A stretch of 64,000 bases of DNA from Actinophytocola sp044466355. Its GTDB lineage: Bacteria; Actinomycetota; Actinomycetes; Mycobacteriales; Pseudonocardiaceae. The notes beneath the pieces were generated by a model that did not search any database, was not told the DNA's origin, and saw nothing but the letters and a program-made list of their open reading frames with translations. The stretch is from the NCBI RefSeq assembly GCF_044466355.1, contig NZ_JBITMQ010000017.1, positions 124,001 to 188,000 on the forward strand, in the 5' to 3' direction. Of the stretch, positions 15,899 to 24,725 are shown in pieces; positions within the stretch are counted from its first letter, which is position 1; each line of letters starts with the position of its first letter. A program made the translations under genes and the position numbers.

Positions 15899-17287
15899 CT
15901 ACTGGGCTGACGCGCTGACGCGGCGGCTGGGGAGGAGGACGGCGACGAGGACCGCGCCGAGGACGAGAAGCACAGCGGCGGCGGTCATCCCGAACGCGAA
16001 GCCTTCGGTCGCTGTTCGCTGTGAGACGGTGTGGTGGGAAGCCAGCGTGACCAGGACGGCCAGTCCGACGGCGCCGCCTACCTGTTGGACGGAGCTGAAG
16101 ACAGCCGCGCCCAGACCGGCGTTCTCCTCGGTGGTGCCCGTGACCGCGGCACCGGTCAGTGCGGGCAGGCTCAGGCCGCATCCGATGCTCGTGACGAGCA
16201 TGCCCGGCAGCACGCCCAGGGCGTAGCCGTCGACAGGTGCCACGCCGGACAGCAGCAGCAGTCCGGCCGCGCTGGTCAGGAACGACACGACGAGGAGCGG
16301 CCGGGCGCCGAACCTGGTCACCGCGCGGGCGGAAAGCCACATACTCGCGAGGATCCCGGCGCCGTACGGCAGGTAGGCGAGACCGGCTGTCAGCGGGCGG
16401 TAGCCCACGACGGTCTGCAGGTGGATCATCAGCAGGAAGGCTATCGCGTAGAAGGCGGCGGAGAACAGCAGCGTGGCGGTGTTGGCGACCGCACGCGGCC
16501 GGAACGCCAGGAACGCCAACGGCACCAACGGTTCCACGGCGCGGGCCTCGACCGTGAAGAACGCCCCGCCCAGCACGACGGCGAGGATCAGGGAACCGGT
16601 GACGGACGCGCTGCCCCAGCCGGACTCCCCGGCCTCGAGCAGGCCGTAGACCAGTGCCAGGACGGCACTCGTCCCCAGAGCCGCACCGGCCGCGTCGAGG
16701 CGCACCCGGTCGGTGGCCCTGCTTTCCGTGACCAGCCGGGGAAGCAACGCGAGTGCCAGGGCCGCCACGGGCAGGTTGATCAGGAAGATCCACCGCCAGG
16801 AGGTCAGTCCGGTGAGCGCACCGGAGATCACCAGGCCCGCGGTGCCGCCGAGACCCGCGATGCCGCCCCAGATGCCGAGCGCCCTGGCACGTTCTTCGTC
16901 GCCGGGGAACAGGAGCGTGATCAGCGACAGCGCGGCCGGGCTGGCCAGTGCCGAGCCCGCACCCTGGACGAACCGGCCCGCGACGAGTTGCCAGGGTTCC
17001 TGGGCGAGTCCGCAGGGCAGGCTCGCCGCACCGAACAACGCCACACCCGCGAGGAACGCGCGGCGACGGCCCCACAGGTCCGCGGCACGGCCGAACAGCA
17101 ACAGCAGCCCGCCGAACGCGAGGAAGTATGCGTTGACCACCCACGCGAGGCCCGTGGTGCCGAAGCCGAGGTCGTCGCGGATGCTGGGCAGGGCGACGCT
17201 GACCACGGTGTCGTCCAGCACGAGCATGAACTGGACGAAGCACAACACGACCAAAGCGGACCGCCGTCGCGTGTGGTTGATCGACAT
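15899..17287 (-). CDS. MFS drug transporter, EmrB/QacA type
   Basis: Proton-driven efflux permease of 462 residues. Motif C-like and motif A-like segments are present: FMLVLDDTVVSVALPSI at helix 1 and GGLLLLFGRAADLWGRRRAF between helices 2 and 3. The length and helix count suit the 14-helix DHA2 family. It is divergent from an AraC-type regulator at 17372, which probably controls it. It ends 30 bp from operator site 9, with no operator of its own, so I do not count it in the BlaI set. Confidence 0.85.
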   Translation of the reverse strand: MSINHTRRRSALVVLCFVQFMLVLDDTVVSVALPSIRDDLGFGTTGLAWVVNAYFLAFGGLLLLFGRAADLWGRRRAFLAGVALFGAASLPCGLAQEPWQLVAGRFVQGAGSALASPAALSLITLLFPGDEERARALGIWGGIAGLGGTAGLVISGALTGLTSWRWIFLINLPVAALALALLPRLVTESRATDRVRLDAAGAALGTSAVLALVYGLLEAGESGWGSASVTGSLILAVVLGGAFFTVEARAVEPLVPLAFLAFRPRAVANTATLLFSAAFYAIAFLLMIHLQTVVGYRPLTAGLAYLPYGAGILASMWLSARAVTRFGARPLLVVSFLTSAAGLLLLSGVAPVDGYALGVLPGMLVTSIGCGLSLPALTGAAVTGTTEENAGLGAAVFSSVQQVGGAVGLAVLVTLASHHTVSQRTATEGFAFGMTAAAVLLVLGAVLVAVLLPSRRVSASAQ

Positions 17288-17371
17288 GTCACGACGCTAT
17301 GAGCCGCGGCGTGATGGCCACAATTCGCGACGAGGCCAGATCATGTCGCGCTGAGGACATACTCTGGTCGC

Positions 17372-18148
17372 ATGACGGAAGCCATCTTCGACGACCCGCC
17401 ACCGGCTGTGGGCGCGATCGTCGTCGGCAACTTCCTACTGTCGTCGGGGGAATGGATCCCGGCGCACCGACACTCGCACCACCAAGTGGCCTGGACACGC
17501 AGCGGCGTGCTCAGCGTCGCCGTCGACGACTCCTACTGGATCCTCCCGCCTACCCGCGCCCTGTGGCTGCCCGCCGGGGTGGTGCACCGGACGGGGGCCA
17601 CCCGCGACGCCGTACTGTGCAGCCTCTATCTCGAACCAGCTCGATGCGACATCGACTGGACCGAGCCGACGCCCGTCGCCGTGGACGGGCTGCTGGCCCA
17701 CCTGATCGGTTACCTCAACCGGCCCGACCTCGCCGACGACGCGCGGCTGCGCGCCGAGGCGGTCGTGCTTGACCTCCTGCGGCCGTTGCCCATCACACCC
17801 ATCGACGTGCCCGTGCCCACCGACCCACGCGTGCTCGCGGTGACCGATGCGCTGCTCGCCGATCCGGCCGACACGCGCAGCCTGGAAGCGCACGCGCGGG
17901 CGGTCGGCGTGAGCAGGCGCACGCTGACGCGGCTGTTCGTCCAGGACACCGGCATGAGCTTCGACCGCTGGCGGGGTCACATGCGGCTGCGCGCCGCCCT
18001 TCCCCTGCTGGCCGAGGGGCAGCCCGTCTCCCGGGTCGCCCACGCCGTGGGATACGCGACACCGAGCGCGTTCCTCGCGGCGTTCCGGCGAACCGTCGGC
18101 ACGTCCCCGATGCGGTACCTCAACGGCGGTCGGCCGATCACTCGGTGA
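17372..18148 (+). CDS. AraC-family regulator with cupin domain
   Basis: A 258-residue regulator: an N-terminal cupin domain (about residues 10-90, with PAHRHSHHQVAW supplying histidines) and a C-terminal double HTH (ARAVGVSRRTLTRLFVQDTGMSFDRWRGHMRLRAALPLLAEG, then VAHAVGYATPSAFLAAFRRTVGTSP). It is divergent from the MFS gene 84 bp away, the usual arrangement for a local activator or repressor of an efflux pump. The ligand is unknown. Its 3' end overlaps the PIG-L-like gene. Confidence 0.88.
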   Translation: MTEAIFDDPPPAVGAIVVGNFLLSSGEWIPAHRHSHHQVAWTRSGVLSVAVDDSYWILPPTRALWLPAGVVHRTGATRDAVLCSLYLEPARCDIDWTEPTPVAVDGLLAHLIGYLNRPDLADDARLRAEAVVLDLLRPLPITPIDVPVPTDPRVLAVTDALLADPADTRSLEAHARAVGVSRRTLTRLFVQDTGMSFDRWRGHMRLRAALPLLAEGQPVSRVAHAVGYATPSAFLAAFRRTVGTSPMRYLNGGRPITR

Positions 18149-18878
18149 GCCGGTCAACGAGGAACGTGCCTTCCCGCCGGTAGGGCTCGCCGAGCGTCGC
18201 GCCGCTGTGGCTGCCGAGTCCGTTCGACAGCGCGAGTGCGAGGAAGATCTGCCGTTGTCCGAGCCTGCCGAGTTCCGCGTCGCCGTCATCGGGTGACCAG
18301 CCGGGCGCGATACGCGCGAGAGTCTCGACACTGGCGTGCTCGCGCCAGTGCTGTGCGCTGAACGTGTTCTGGTCGGTGAGGACGTCGAGCGCGCGCTGTT
18401 TGATCTCCAGCACGTCCTCGATCTCGACCACGCAGTTGGGATGCTCCGGGGTCATGTAGTAGATGGTGGGAATCCCGTGTGGAGCGTGCCCGCCGCACTC
18501 CTCGATCCGCCAGTCCCGGCTGGACATCGCGAGCGACTCCGCGTAGAGCAGGGCGATCATGCGGCGGTCCGGGTCTAGGTCGTGCTGGGCGTGCTGGGGG
18601 TCCTGCATGATCACCACGTCGGGCCGGAACTCGCGCAGCAGGCGGACGATCGGCATCTTCGCCGCCGGGGTGACCTCGATCTCACCGGCCACGCCGTTCA
18701 GGTAGGTGACCTGCTCGATGCCGATGACCTTGGCGGCCGCGGTGATCTGCGGGCGGCTGGTGTCCCGGCACAGCAGGACCGCGGCATGCACCTCGTCACC
18801 CGCCGCGATGGCCTTGGCCAGCGCTCCCGCACACTCCACGATCTCCAGCCCGAAGCTGGCCAGCATGAGAACTCGCAC
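18138..18878 (-). CDS. PIG-L/LmbE-like protein with altered zinc site
   Basis: A 246-residue protein resembling the PIG-L/LmbE deacetylase fold (RVLMLASFGLEIVECAGALAKAIAAGDEV, then FRPDVVIMQDPQHAQHDLDPDRR). The hallmark AHPDDE metal site is replaced by ASFGLEIVE, so the first zinc ligands are missing; the second histidine cluster remains. Hydrolase activity is therefore doubtful. I chose GTG 18878, which follows AAAGGA; ATG 18896 would start inside the CsoR-like element. It is divergent from copZ and shares that promoter region. Confidence 0.65.
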   Translation of the reverse strand: MRVLMLASFGLEIVECAGALAKAIAAGDEVHAAVLLCRDTSRPQITAAAKVIGIEQVTYLNGVAGEIEVTPAAKMPIVRLLREFRPDVVIMQDPQHAQHDLDPDRRMIALLYAESLAMSSRDWRIEECGGHAPHGIPTIYYMTPEHPNCVVEIEDVLEIKQRALDVLTDQNTFSAQHWREHASVETLARIAPGWSPDDGDAELGRLGQRQIFLALALSNGLGSHSGATLGEPYRREGTFLVDRLTE

Positions 18879-18897
18879 ATCCGTCCTTTCACTCATA

Positions 18898-18917
18898 TAC
18901 CTAAGGGGGGTAAGGTA
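18898..18917. promoter_or_regulatory. CsoR-type G-tract operator at copZ
   Basis: TACCTAAGGGGGGTAAGGTA, an imperfect palindrome (TACCT-N10-AGGTA) with a G-tract, as in known CsoR/RicR operators. A related 20-mer lies at 42265. It sits 30 bp before copZ and directly before the PIG-L-like gene. Confidence 0.6.
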
Positions 18918-18947
18918 AGCGAACAACTCAGCCATGAAGGAGGACTG

Positions 18948-19154
18948 ATGACGTCCGCTGTGTACACGGTCACTGGCATGACGTGCGGTTGCTGCGCCGG
19001 CTCGGTCAAGGGCGAGCTGGGCAAGGTGCCCGGTGTCACGGATGTGGCGGTGGACCTGGACTCGGGCCAGGTCACGGTCACGAGCGAGGCGCCCGTCGAG
19101 GCGGAGGCCGTCCGCGCCGCCGTGGTGGCGGCCGGGTACGAGGTCACCGCCTGA
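18948..19154 (+). CDS. copZ: CopZ-like copper chaperone (HMA domain)
   Basis: A 68-residue HMA domain with metal motif GMTCGCC, that is MxCxxC plus an extra cysteine inside the loop. The end AAGYEVTA is typical of the fold. It delivers Cu(I) to CopA-type ATPases in the cytoplasm. The ATG at 18948 has a strong AAGGAGGA. A CsoR-like element but no BlaI box precedes it, so its control appears different from its neighbours. The gene is single, convergent with the ABC ATPase gene 8 bp away. Confidence 0.92.
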   Translation: MTSAVYTVTGMTCGCCAGSVKGELGKVPGVTDVAVDLDSGQVTVTSEAPVEAEAVRAAVVAAGYEVTA

Positions 19155-19161
19155 CACGCCG

Positions 19162-20922
19162 TCACGGTGTGGCCCGCTCGCGTCCGATGTGGACGAGTTC
19201 GGCGGTGTAGTCGTGCTCGGGCCGTTCGGCCAGCTGTCGCGGGGGAGCGGTCTCGAGCAGCACTCCCTCGCGCAGCACCGCCACCCGGTCGCACGACTGC
19301 ATCGCCTCGCCGAGGTCGTGGGTGACGAACAGGACGGCCAGTTCGTGGTCGTCGGCGAGGCGGCGCAGTGTGGTGGCGATGCCGGCGCGGGTGGACACGT
19401 CCAACATGGATGTTGCCTCGTCCGCGATCAGCAGGACCGGGTCGGCGACCAGCGCGCGTGCGATGGCCACCCGCTGCCGTTGGCCGCCGGAGAGTGCTGC
19501 GGGCAAGCGGTCGAGGAACTCGTCGCCGGTCGGCAATCCGGCCGAGGCCAGCGCCTCCCGCACCTTGTCGATCCGGTCGGCCTGCGGCACGCCGGTGAGG
19601 CTGAGCGGTTCGCCGACCAGCGCACGTACGGTCATCGCGGGGTGCAGCGAACCGTAGGGATCCTGGTGCACGAAGCCGATCCGGCGTTGCGCCGCCCGCA
19701 ATGCCTTGCCCCGTAACGCGGTCAGCTCGGTGTCGCCAACGAGCACCCGCCCTGCCGTCGGAGTGAGCAGGCCGAGCAGCACGCGGCCGAGCGTGCTCTT
19801 GCCGGAGCCGCTCTCGCCGACCAGCCCGAGGATCTCGCCGCGTGCGATCTCCAGGCTGACCCCGCACAGCGCGGGCACCGAGCGGCGCCGCAGGCGGAAG
19901 GTGAGGTCCACCTTCTCGACACGCACCACTGGTTCGGCAGCATCGGTAGCCCGGGCGCGGGGGACCGCCGGGAACCCGGGGCGTTCGGCGCCGCCGGTGC
20001 GTATGCAGGCGACCTCGCCTCCGGCCGGGTCCGCTACCAGGTCGGGTTCGGCGGTCTCGCAGTCGGCGACGGCGAGGGGGCAGCGCGGTGCGAAGCGGCA
20101 GCCGGGCAGGTCGGCGTCCGGCGCGGGCGCGGTGCCGGGGATGGCAGCCCAGACGGCGTCGGGCTCGACGGACGCGGTCGCGGCGAGCAGGCCCTCGGTG
20201 TACGGGTGCCGGCAGTGGTCGCGGAGGGCGGCCGCGGTCCGGTGCTCCACGATGCGGCCCGCGTACATCACCGCGACCCGGTCGGCCACCGCGAGCAGCC
20301 CTGGCAGGTCGTGGGAGATCACCAGCATCGCGAGGTCCTGACTGGCCCGCAGCTCGGCCAGGAGCGCCAGCACCCGCTCCTGGGTGATCAGGTCCAGGCC
20401 GGTGGTCGGCTCGTCGGCGACGAGGAGCGCTGGTTCACCCGCGAGAGCCAGCCCGATCGCCACCCGTTGCCGCATGCCGCCGGAGAGCTGGTGCGGGTAG
20501 GCCCCGAGCACGTACGAGTCCAGGTGCACGAGCTTGACCAGCTCTCGCGCCCTGGCCTTCGCGGCCGCCGACGACGCACCGGTGTGCAGCCGGACGGCCT
20601 CGACGAGCTGCGTCTCAATGCGGTGGACCGGGTTGAGCCCGCCCATCGCACCCTGCGGCACGATTCCGATCCCCTTGCCGCGCAGTCCTTTCCAGTCCCG
20701 TTCCGCGCGGCCCACCAGCTCGGTGCCGTCGAAGCGGGCCGAGCCCGTTGCCCACGCGCGGTCGGGCAGGAGTCCGAGCAGTACCTTGGCGACCGTGGAC
20801 TTGCCGGACCCGCTCTCACCGACCAGCGCCACCGTCTCACCGGGGCCGACGCGCAGGTCCAGCTCCCGGACGACCGGCACCGCCGGGGTGTAACCGGTGC
20901 GCAACCCCTCGATCTCCAGCAT
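19162..20922 (-). CDS. Fused dual ATPase of peptide/metal ABC importer (DppD-DppF type)
   Basis: A 586-residue fusion of two ABC ATPases. Each has Walker A GESGSGKST (about residues 35 and 350), signature LSGGMRQRVAIG or LSGGQRQRVAIA, and Walker B with a following Glu (LLVADEP, LLIADEA). Between them lies the oligopeptide-transporter C-terminal block RFAPRCPLAVADCE, whose cysteines resemble the Fe-S-like site of OppD. It is the last gene of the importer operon and starts at ATG 20922, overlapping the permease stop by 1 bp. Confidence 0.93.
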   Translation of the reverse strand: MLEIEGLRTGYTPAVPVVRELDLRVGPGETVALVGESGSGKSTVAKVLLGLLPDRAWATGSARFDGTELVGRAERDWKGLRGKGIGIVPQGAMGGLNPVHRIETQLVEAVRLHTGASSAAAKARARELVKLVHLDSYVLGAYPHQLSGGMRQRVAIGLALAGEPALLVADEPTTGLDLITQERVLALLAELRASQDLAMLVISHDLPGLLAVADRVAVMYAGRIVEHRTAAALRDHCRHPYTEGLLAATASVEPDAVWAAIPGTAPAPDADLPGCRFAPRCPLAVADCETAEPDLVADPAGGEVACIRTGGAERPGFPAVPRARATDAAEPVVRVEKVDLTFRLRRRSVPALCGVSLEIARGEILGLVGESGSGKSTLGRVLLGLLTPTAGRVLVGDTELTALRGKALRAAQRRIGFVHQDPYGSLHPAMTVRALVGEPLSLTGVPQADRIDKVREALASAGLPTGDEFLDRLPAALSGGQRQRVAIARALVADPVLLIADEATSMLDVSTRAGIATTLRRLADDHELAVLFVTHDLGEAMQSCDRVAVLREGVLLETAPPRQLAERPEHDYTAELVHIGRERATP

Positions 20923-21815
20923 TACCTGGCCTTTCGCAGCAGCGGGTTGATGCGTTCCTCGACGGCGACGCCGATGAGGCCCAGCGCGATGACGGTGAGG
21001 GTGATCGCGAGACCGGGCGGTAGCGCCCATCGCGCCCAGGCGTCGGAGAGGAACGCGCCGTTGGTGGAGGCCCAGTAGAGGATCGTTCCCCAGCTCGGAG
21101 ACGTCGGGTCACCGAGACCGAGGAACGACAAGCTGGCGTCGGCGATGATCGCGCCCATCGCGGCCCGGACGAAGATCGGGATCAGCAGCGGAGCCACCGC
21201 GTAGGAGGCGTGCCGCAGCAGCAGGTGCCGCACCGGCGCGCCCATCGCGGTCGCCACCTCGACGTGGGGCGCGGACCAGGCGGACAGCACCCCGGCGCGC
21301 ACGACACGTGCCGCACCCGCCCAGGTGAGTGCCGTCAGCAGCAGGACGCGGGTGCCGACGCCGGGACCGAGGAAGGCCGCGGCGAGGATCATGAGCGGCA
21401 GCGTCGGCATCGCGAGGACGATGTCCGCGAGGCGCATCAGGACCCCCGACGACCAGCGCGGCCCGACCGCCGCGATGCCGCCGACCAGCGCGGCCAGTGC
21501 CGTGACGAGCACCGCCACCGCGACACCGACGAACAGCGAGGCGCGGCTGCCGACGACCAGCTGAGCGAACAGGTCCTTGCCGACATCGTCACCGCCGAGC
21601 CACAGCCCTGCCCGCGCGGGCGCCCACGGCTCCGCGACGGGCGAGAGGCCGTCGTTGGACAGCAGCAGGAGCGGGCCCAGCGCGGCGAGCAGGATCATGA
21701 AGCCCAGGAGCGACACGCCGATCAGTCCGGGCAGGCCCAGTAGCGCGCGGATGCCGCGTCGCGGTTCGCGCCGGGGCTCGGCGGCACGCTCGACGATCAG
21801 TTCGGATGCCGTCAT
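20922..21815 (-). CDS. ABC importer permease, DppC/OppC type
   Basis: A 297-residue permease with an N-terminal cytoplasmic segment, six helices and the inner-membrane coupling motif VEVATAMGAPVRHLLLRHASY (EAA loop). It also has the family block ADASLSFLGLGDPTSPSWG. Start ATG 21815 overlaps the stop of the partner permease (ATGA). It forms the channel of a family 5 importer for peptides, nickel or metallophores with the partner at 21812. Confidence 0.92.
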   Translation of the reverse strand: MTASELIVERAAEPRREPRRGIRALLGLPGLIGVSLLGFMILLAALGPLLLLSNDGLSPVAEPWAPARAGLWLGGDDVGKDLFAQLVVGSRASLFVGVAVAVLVTALAALVGGIAAVGPRWSSGVLMRLADIVLAMPTLPLMILAAAFLGPGVGTRVLLLTALTWAGAARVVRAGVLSAWSAPHVEVATAMGAPVRHLLLRHASYAVAPLLIPIFVRAAMGAIIADASLSFLGLGDPTSPSWGTILYWASTNGAFLSDAWARWALPPGLAITLTVIALGLIGVAVEERINPLLRKAR

Positions 21816-22795
21816 GCGGGTGCACCCCCGGTCACCGCCGGGCGCCCGACCCTGGGGTCGATGAGCGCGTAGGTCGCGTCCGCCACCGCGTTGACCACGA
21901 CGACGGTGAGCGTCAGCACGAGGAACGTGCCCTGCATGACCGGGAAGTCCTTGGCTCGGATAGCGTCGAAGGTCACCCGGCCGAGACCGGGGTAGGCGAA
22001 CACCGTCTCCACCACGAGCGCCCCGCCCACCAGGTAGCCGATCTCGATCATCAGCACGGTGTGCGCGGGCAGCAGAGCGGGCCGCAGAGCGTGCCGGAAG
22101 ATCCGCCGCGCCTGCCCGATCCCGCGTGCCCGGGCGTGCTCGATGTGGTCGGCGGAGAGCACCGCGAGCATCGAATACCTGGTCACCAGGAAGAACTGGC
22201 CGAACCCGGTGAGCGTCAGGGTGAGCACGGGCAGCACCAGGTGCAGGGCCAGATCGCCGGGATCGGCGAACCCGGCGCCGACCCCGAAGGTCGGCAGCAG
22301 GCCGAGGGTCACCCCGAACAACGCGATGAGCAGCATGCCCAGCCAGAACGACGGGATCGAGTCGAAAAGCAGCGCCCCGGACAGCAGCCCGTTGCCCTTG
22401 CCCTTGCGGCGCCGGTAGCCGGCGAGCGCGCCGGTGGTGACCCCGATCAGGAACGTGAGCACGATGCTGGAGCCGACCAGCAGCACCGTCCACGGCAGCG
22501 CCCGCGCGATCGCGTCGATGACCGGTGAGCCGTCGACGAAGGAGTTCCCGAGGTCGAGGACGGCGAGCTTGCCGACGTAGCCGACGAACTGCTGCCACAC
22601 CGACTGGTCGAGCCCGTACTCGGCGAGCAGCCTGGCCTGCGTCTCCGCGGGCAGGGCACCGGCGTTCTCGCCACCGCCGATGGTCCGCAGCGGACTGCCC
22701 GGCAGCGCCCTCGGCAGGGCGAAGTTGATGACCACGGCGGCGGCGAGCACGATCCCGTACTCGCCGAGCCGTCCGGCCAGGTGCCTGCCTACCAT
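21812..22795 (-). CDS. ABC importer permease, DppB/OppB type
   Basis: A 327-residue permease. The N-terminal half carries the DppB-type extracellular domain (RALPGSPLRTIGGGENAG, LDQSVWQQFVGYVGKLAVLDLG). The EAA-type loop IEHARARGIGQARRIFRHALRPALLP follows, then ETVFAYPGLG near the end. It overlaps the binding-protein gene by 7 bp and the next permease by 4 bp, so the whole importer is one transcript. Confidence 0.92.
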   Translation of the reverse strand: MVGRHLAGRLGEYGIVLAAAVVINFALPRALPGSPLRTIGGGENAGALPAETQARLLAEYGLDQSVWQQFVGYVGKLAVLDLGNSFVDGSPVIDAIARALPWTVLLVGSSIVLTFLIGVTTGALAGYRRRKGKGNGLLSGALLFDSIPSFWLGMLLIALFGVTLGLLPTFGVGAGFADPGDLALHLVLPVLTLTLTGFGQFFLVTRYSMLAVLSADHIEHARARGIGQARRIFRHALRPALLPAHTVLMIEIGYLVGGALVVETVFAYPGLGRVTFDAIRAKDFPVMQGTFLVLTLTVVVVNAVADATYALIDPRVGRPAVTGGAPA

Positions 22796-24426
22796 TCCAG
22801 GCCCACGAAGGACTCTTTGTTCAGCAGGCCCTGTCCTTCCTGGTAGACCCAGCCGGCATAGACGTCCGACCGGTACCCGAAGGTGTCCTCCGGGTAGTAC
22901 AGCGTGACGAACGGAACCTTCTCGGCCACCACCTTCTGCATCTCGCCGAGCGCCGCCAGCCGGTCCTCCACGGTGGTGGCGTCGCGCAGCTCACTGGCGA
23001 CACGGTCGATGTCCGGGTCCGAGGTGCCGGTGATGTTCAGCCTGCCGACCGTGGTGTCGGAGTCGAGGATGTTGGCGAGCGACACGGTGTCGAGCATGAC
23101 CGGCGCCGACCAGCCCCACATCGACATGTCGTAGTCGCGGCCCTTGCTGACGTCCAGCTCCGGCCACACCTTCGCGTCGACCGAGTCACTGTCCATGGAG
23201 GACACCTCGACGAGGATGCCGACGTCCTTCAGCATGTCGCGGATCAGCTCGGCGGCACGGATGCGCTGCGGGCTGCTGGACTGCACGAGCAGGCTGTAGC
23301 TCATCGGCTTGCCGTCGAGCACCCGGATACCGTCCGAGCCCGGTGTCGCCCCGGCCTCGTCGAGCAGGGAGGCCGCGCGCTCGGGGTCGTAGTCGTGCCG
23401 GAGATCGGTGTCGGCGCCAGGGGCTGTCGGGTGCCAGAAACCAGGGCTGCCCGGCGTGCCACGACCGCGCAGCACGGTCTGGATGAGCTTGTCCTGGTCG
23501 ATGGCGGCGGCGATCGCGGCGCGGACGTTCGGGTCGTCGAAAGGAGCGCGGCCGTTGTTGAACACCAGCAGGCTGCTCGTGAAGCTGGACCCCCGTGCGA
23601 TCTTCACACCGGACTGCCGCTCCAGCCCGGCTGCCTGCTCCTCGGGGATCGTGCGGGACAGGATGGACACCTCGCCCGTGCGCAGGGCGGCGATAGCGGT
23701 CTGCTGCTCGGGAATGATCGAGACCTTGACCTTCTTGACCCGTGGCTCTCCCATCGCGTAGTCGGTGTTCGCGGTCAGCTCGTAGCCCTGGTCCTTCGTG
23801 TACTCGGTGAGCTTGTAAGGACCGGTGCCGATCGCCTGCTCGACGGTCGCCGTCTCCGGTCGGTCGATCGTCTCCCACACGTGCTTGGGGAGGATCCGCA
23901 TGTCCGCGAGCAGCCGGCTCGGGAAATCCGGGTCGGGCGCGGCGAGCGTGAACACGACGCCGTCGTCCTGTGGGGTCACGGCCGTGATGCCCTCGATCGA
24001 CGGTGCCGAGTCGCCTTGCGGATGCTGGCGGTAGTACTCGACGCTGAACACCACGTCCTCGGCGGTGAACGGCTTGCCGTCGTGCCACTTCACGTCGGTG
24101 CGCAGCGGCACGGTGAACGTGGTGTTGTCGGCATTGGCTTCGAAACCGGTTGCCAGCAACGGTTTCAGCTCGTTCTTGTCGTTCCGGTCGACCAGCTTGT
24201 CGTAGACGAGCGCGATCAGGTTGTTGCCCGGGTAGCCGGTCTGCTGCGTGTACGGGGTGAGCGTGCCCTCGTCACCGTTCACGCCGATGATCACCTCGTC
24301 CGCGGTCTGCGGCCCGGACTGGGCGCCGGGTGGCGGACCTCCAGAGCCGCACGCGGTGAGTCCCACAGCGAGTGCCAGCATCGCCGCTCCCGCGGCGAGA
24401 CGACCCGAGCGAACACGGCGCATCAT
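22789..24426 (-). CDS. Extracellular solute-binding lipoprotein, family 5
   Basis: A 545-residue binding protein with signal peptide and lipobox LTACGSGG. It has the family 5 pattern KWHDGKPFTAEDVVFSVEYY and AIGTGPYKLTEY. Family members bind peptides, nickel or opine-type metallophores. Its placement downstream of copper-type operators hints at a metal complex or thiol peptide, but the sequence does not decide this. ATG 24426 (or the adjacent ATG 24423) follows GGGAGG at good spacing; the open frame to 24450 is leader. Confidence 0.9.
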   Translation of the reverse strand: MMRRVRSGRLAAGAAMLALAVGLTACGSGGPPPGAQSGPQTADEVIIGVNGDEGTLTPYTQQTGYPGNNLIALVYDKLVDRNDKNELKPLLATGFEANADNTTFTVPLRTDVKWHDGKPFTAEDVVFSVEYYRQHPQGDSAPSIEGITAVTPQDDGVVFTLAAPDPDFPSRLLADMRILPKHVWETIDRPETATVEQAIGTGPYKLTEYTKDQGYELTANTDYAMGEPRVKKVKVSIIPEQQTAIAALRTGEVSILSRTIPEEQAAGLERQSGVKIARGSSFTSSLLVFNNGRAPFDDPNVRAAIAAAIDQDKLIQTVLRGRGTPGSPGFWHPTAPGADTDLRHDYDPERAASLLDEAGATPGSDGIRVLDGKPMSYSLLVQSSSPQRIRAAELIRDMLKDVGILVEVSSMDSDSVDAKVWPELDVSKGRDYDMSMWGWSAPVMLDTVSLANILDSDTTVGRLNITGTSDPDIDRVASELRDATTVEDRLAALGEMQKVVAEKVPFVTLYYPEDTFGYRSDVYAGWVYQEGQGLLNKESFVGLEW

Positions 24427-24483
24427 GCGTGCCTCCCGAATCCGGACCACGTGGTGTGGACCAGTCGTTGTTGGGTGGCACAG

Positions 24484-24504
24484 TACGTATAGGAGGTAGG
24501 GGTA
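24484..24504. promoter_or_regulatory. Possible CsoR-like G-tract element
   Basis: A 21-bp stretch beginning TACGTATAGG and ending GGGGTA. It resembles the elements at 18898 and 42265 but needs one gap to align. It lies about 58 bp before the binding-protein gene. Confidence 0.35.
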
Positions 24505-24583
24505 TCAAGAGGCTGTTGTGGTTGACTTTCCTGGTTATTTATTGATCATCGCCGCGTAACAAGCATCGATGTCGACCATTGAC

Positions 24584-24619
24584 TACTATCGCGCCCCGTA
24601 GTTACTATCGGCACTAGTA
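24584..24619. promoter_or_regulatory. Tandem BlaI-type operators, sites 10 and 11
   Basis: TACTATCGCGCCCCGTA (24584-24600, weak right arm) and TACTATCGGCACTAGTA (24603-24619, strong), spaced by 2 bp as at 8002-8037. They precede the ABC importer operon on the minus strand. Confidence 0.78.
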
Positions 24620-24725
24620 GTGGTCCCCCTACGTGCCTGGTGCCGCTGCTCGGAGAGCGCCAGCGTCCCCCTCGGCTGGTGCTCGGCCTCGGGTGGGATC
24701 CGACATCCCCAGCGGATCCCACCCG

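Larger units (their letters stand above)
24427..24725. promoter_or_regulatory. Gene-free control region of the ABC importer operon
   Basis: About 300 bp without a coding gene between the MFS stop and the binding-protein start. The middle (about 24500-24600) is unusually A+T rich for this genome. It holds a CsoR-like G-tract element (24484-24504) and two BlaI-type boxes (24584-24619). The boxes are about 160 bp before the binding-protein ATG, which implies a long leader or a distant promoter. Confidence 0.55.
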
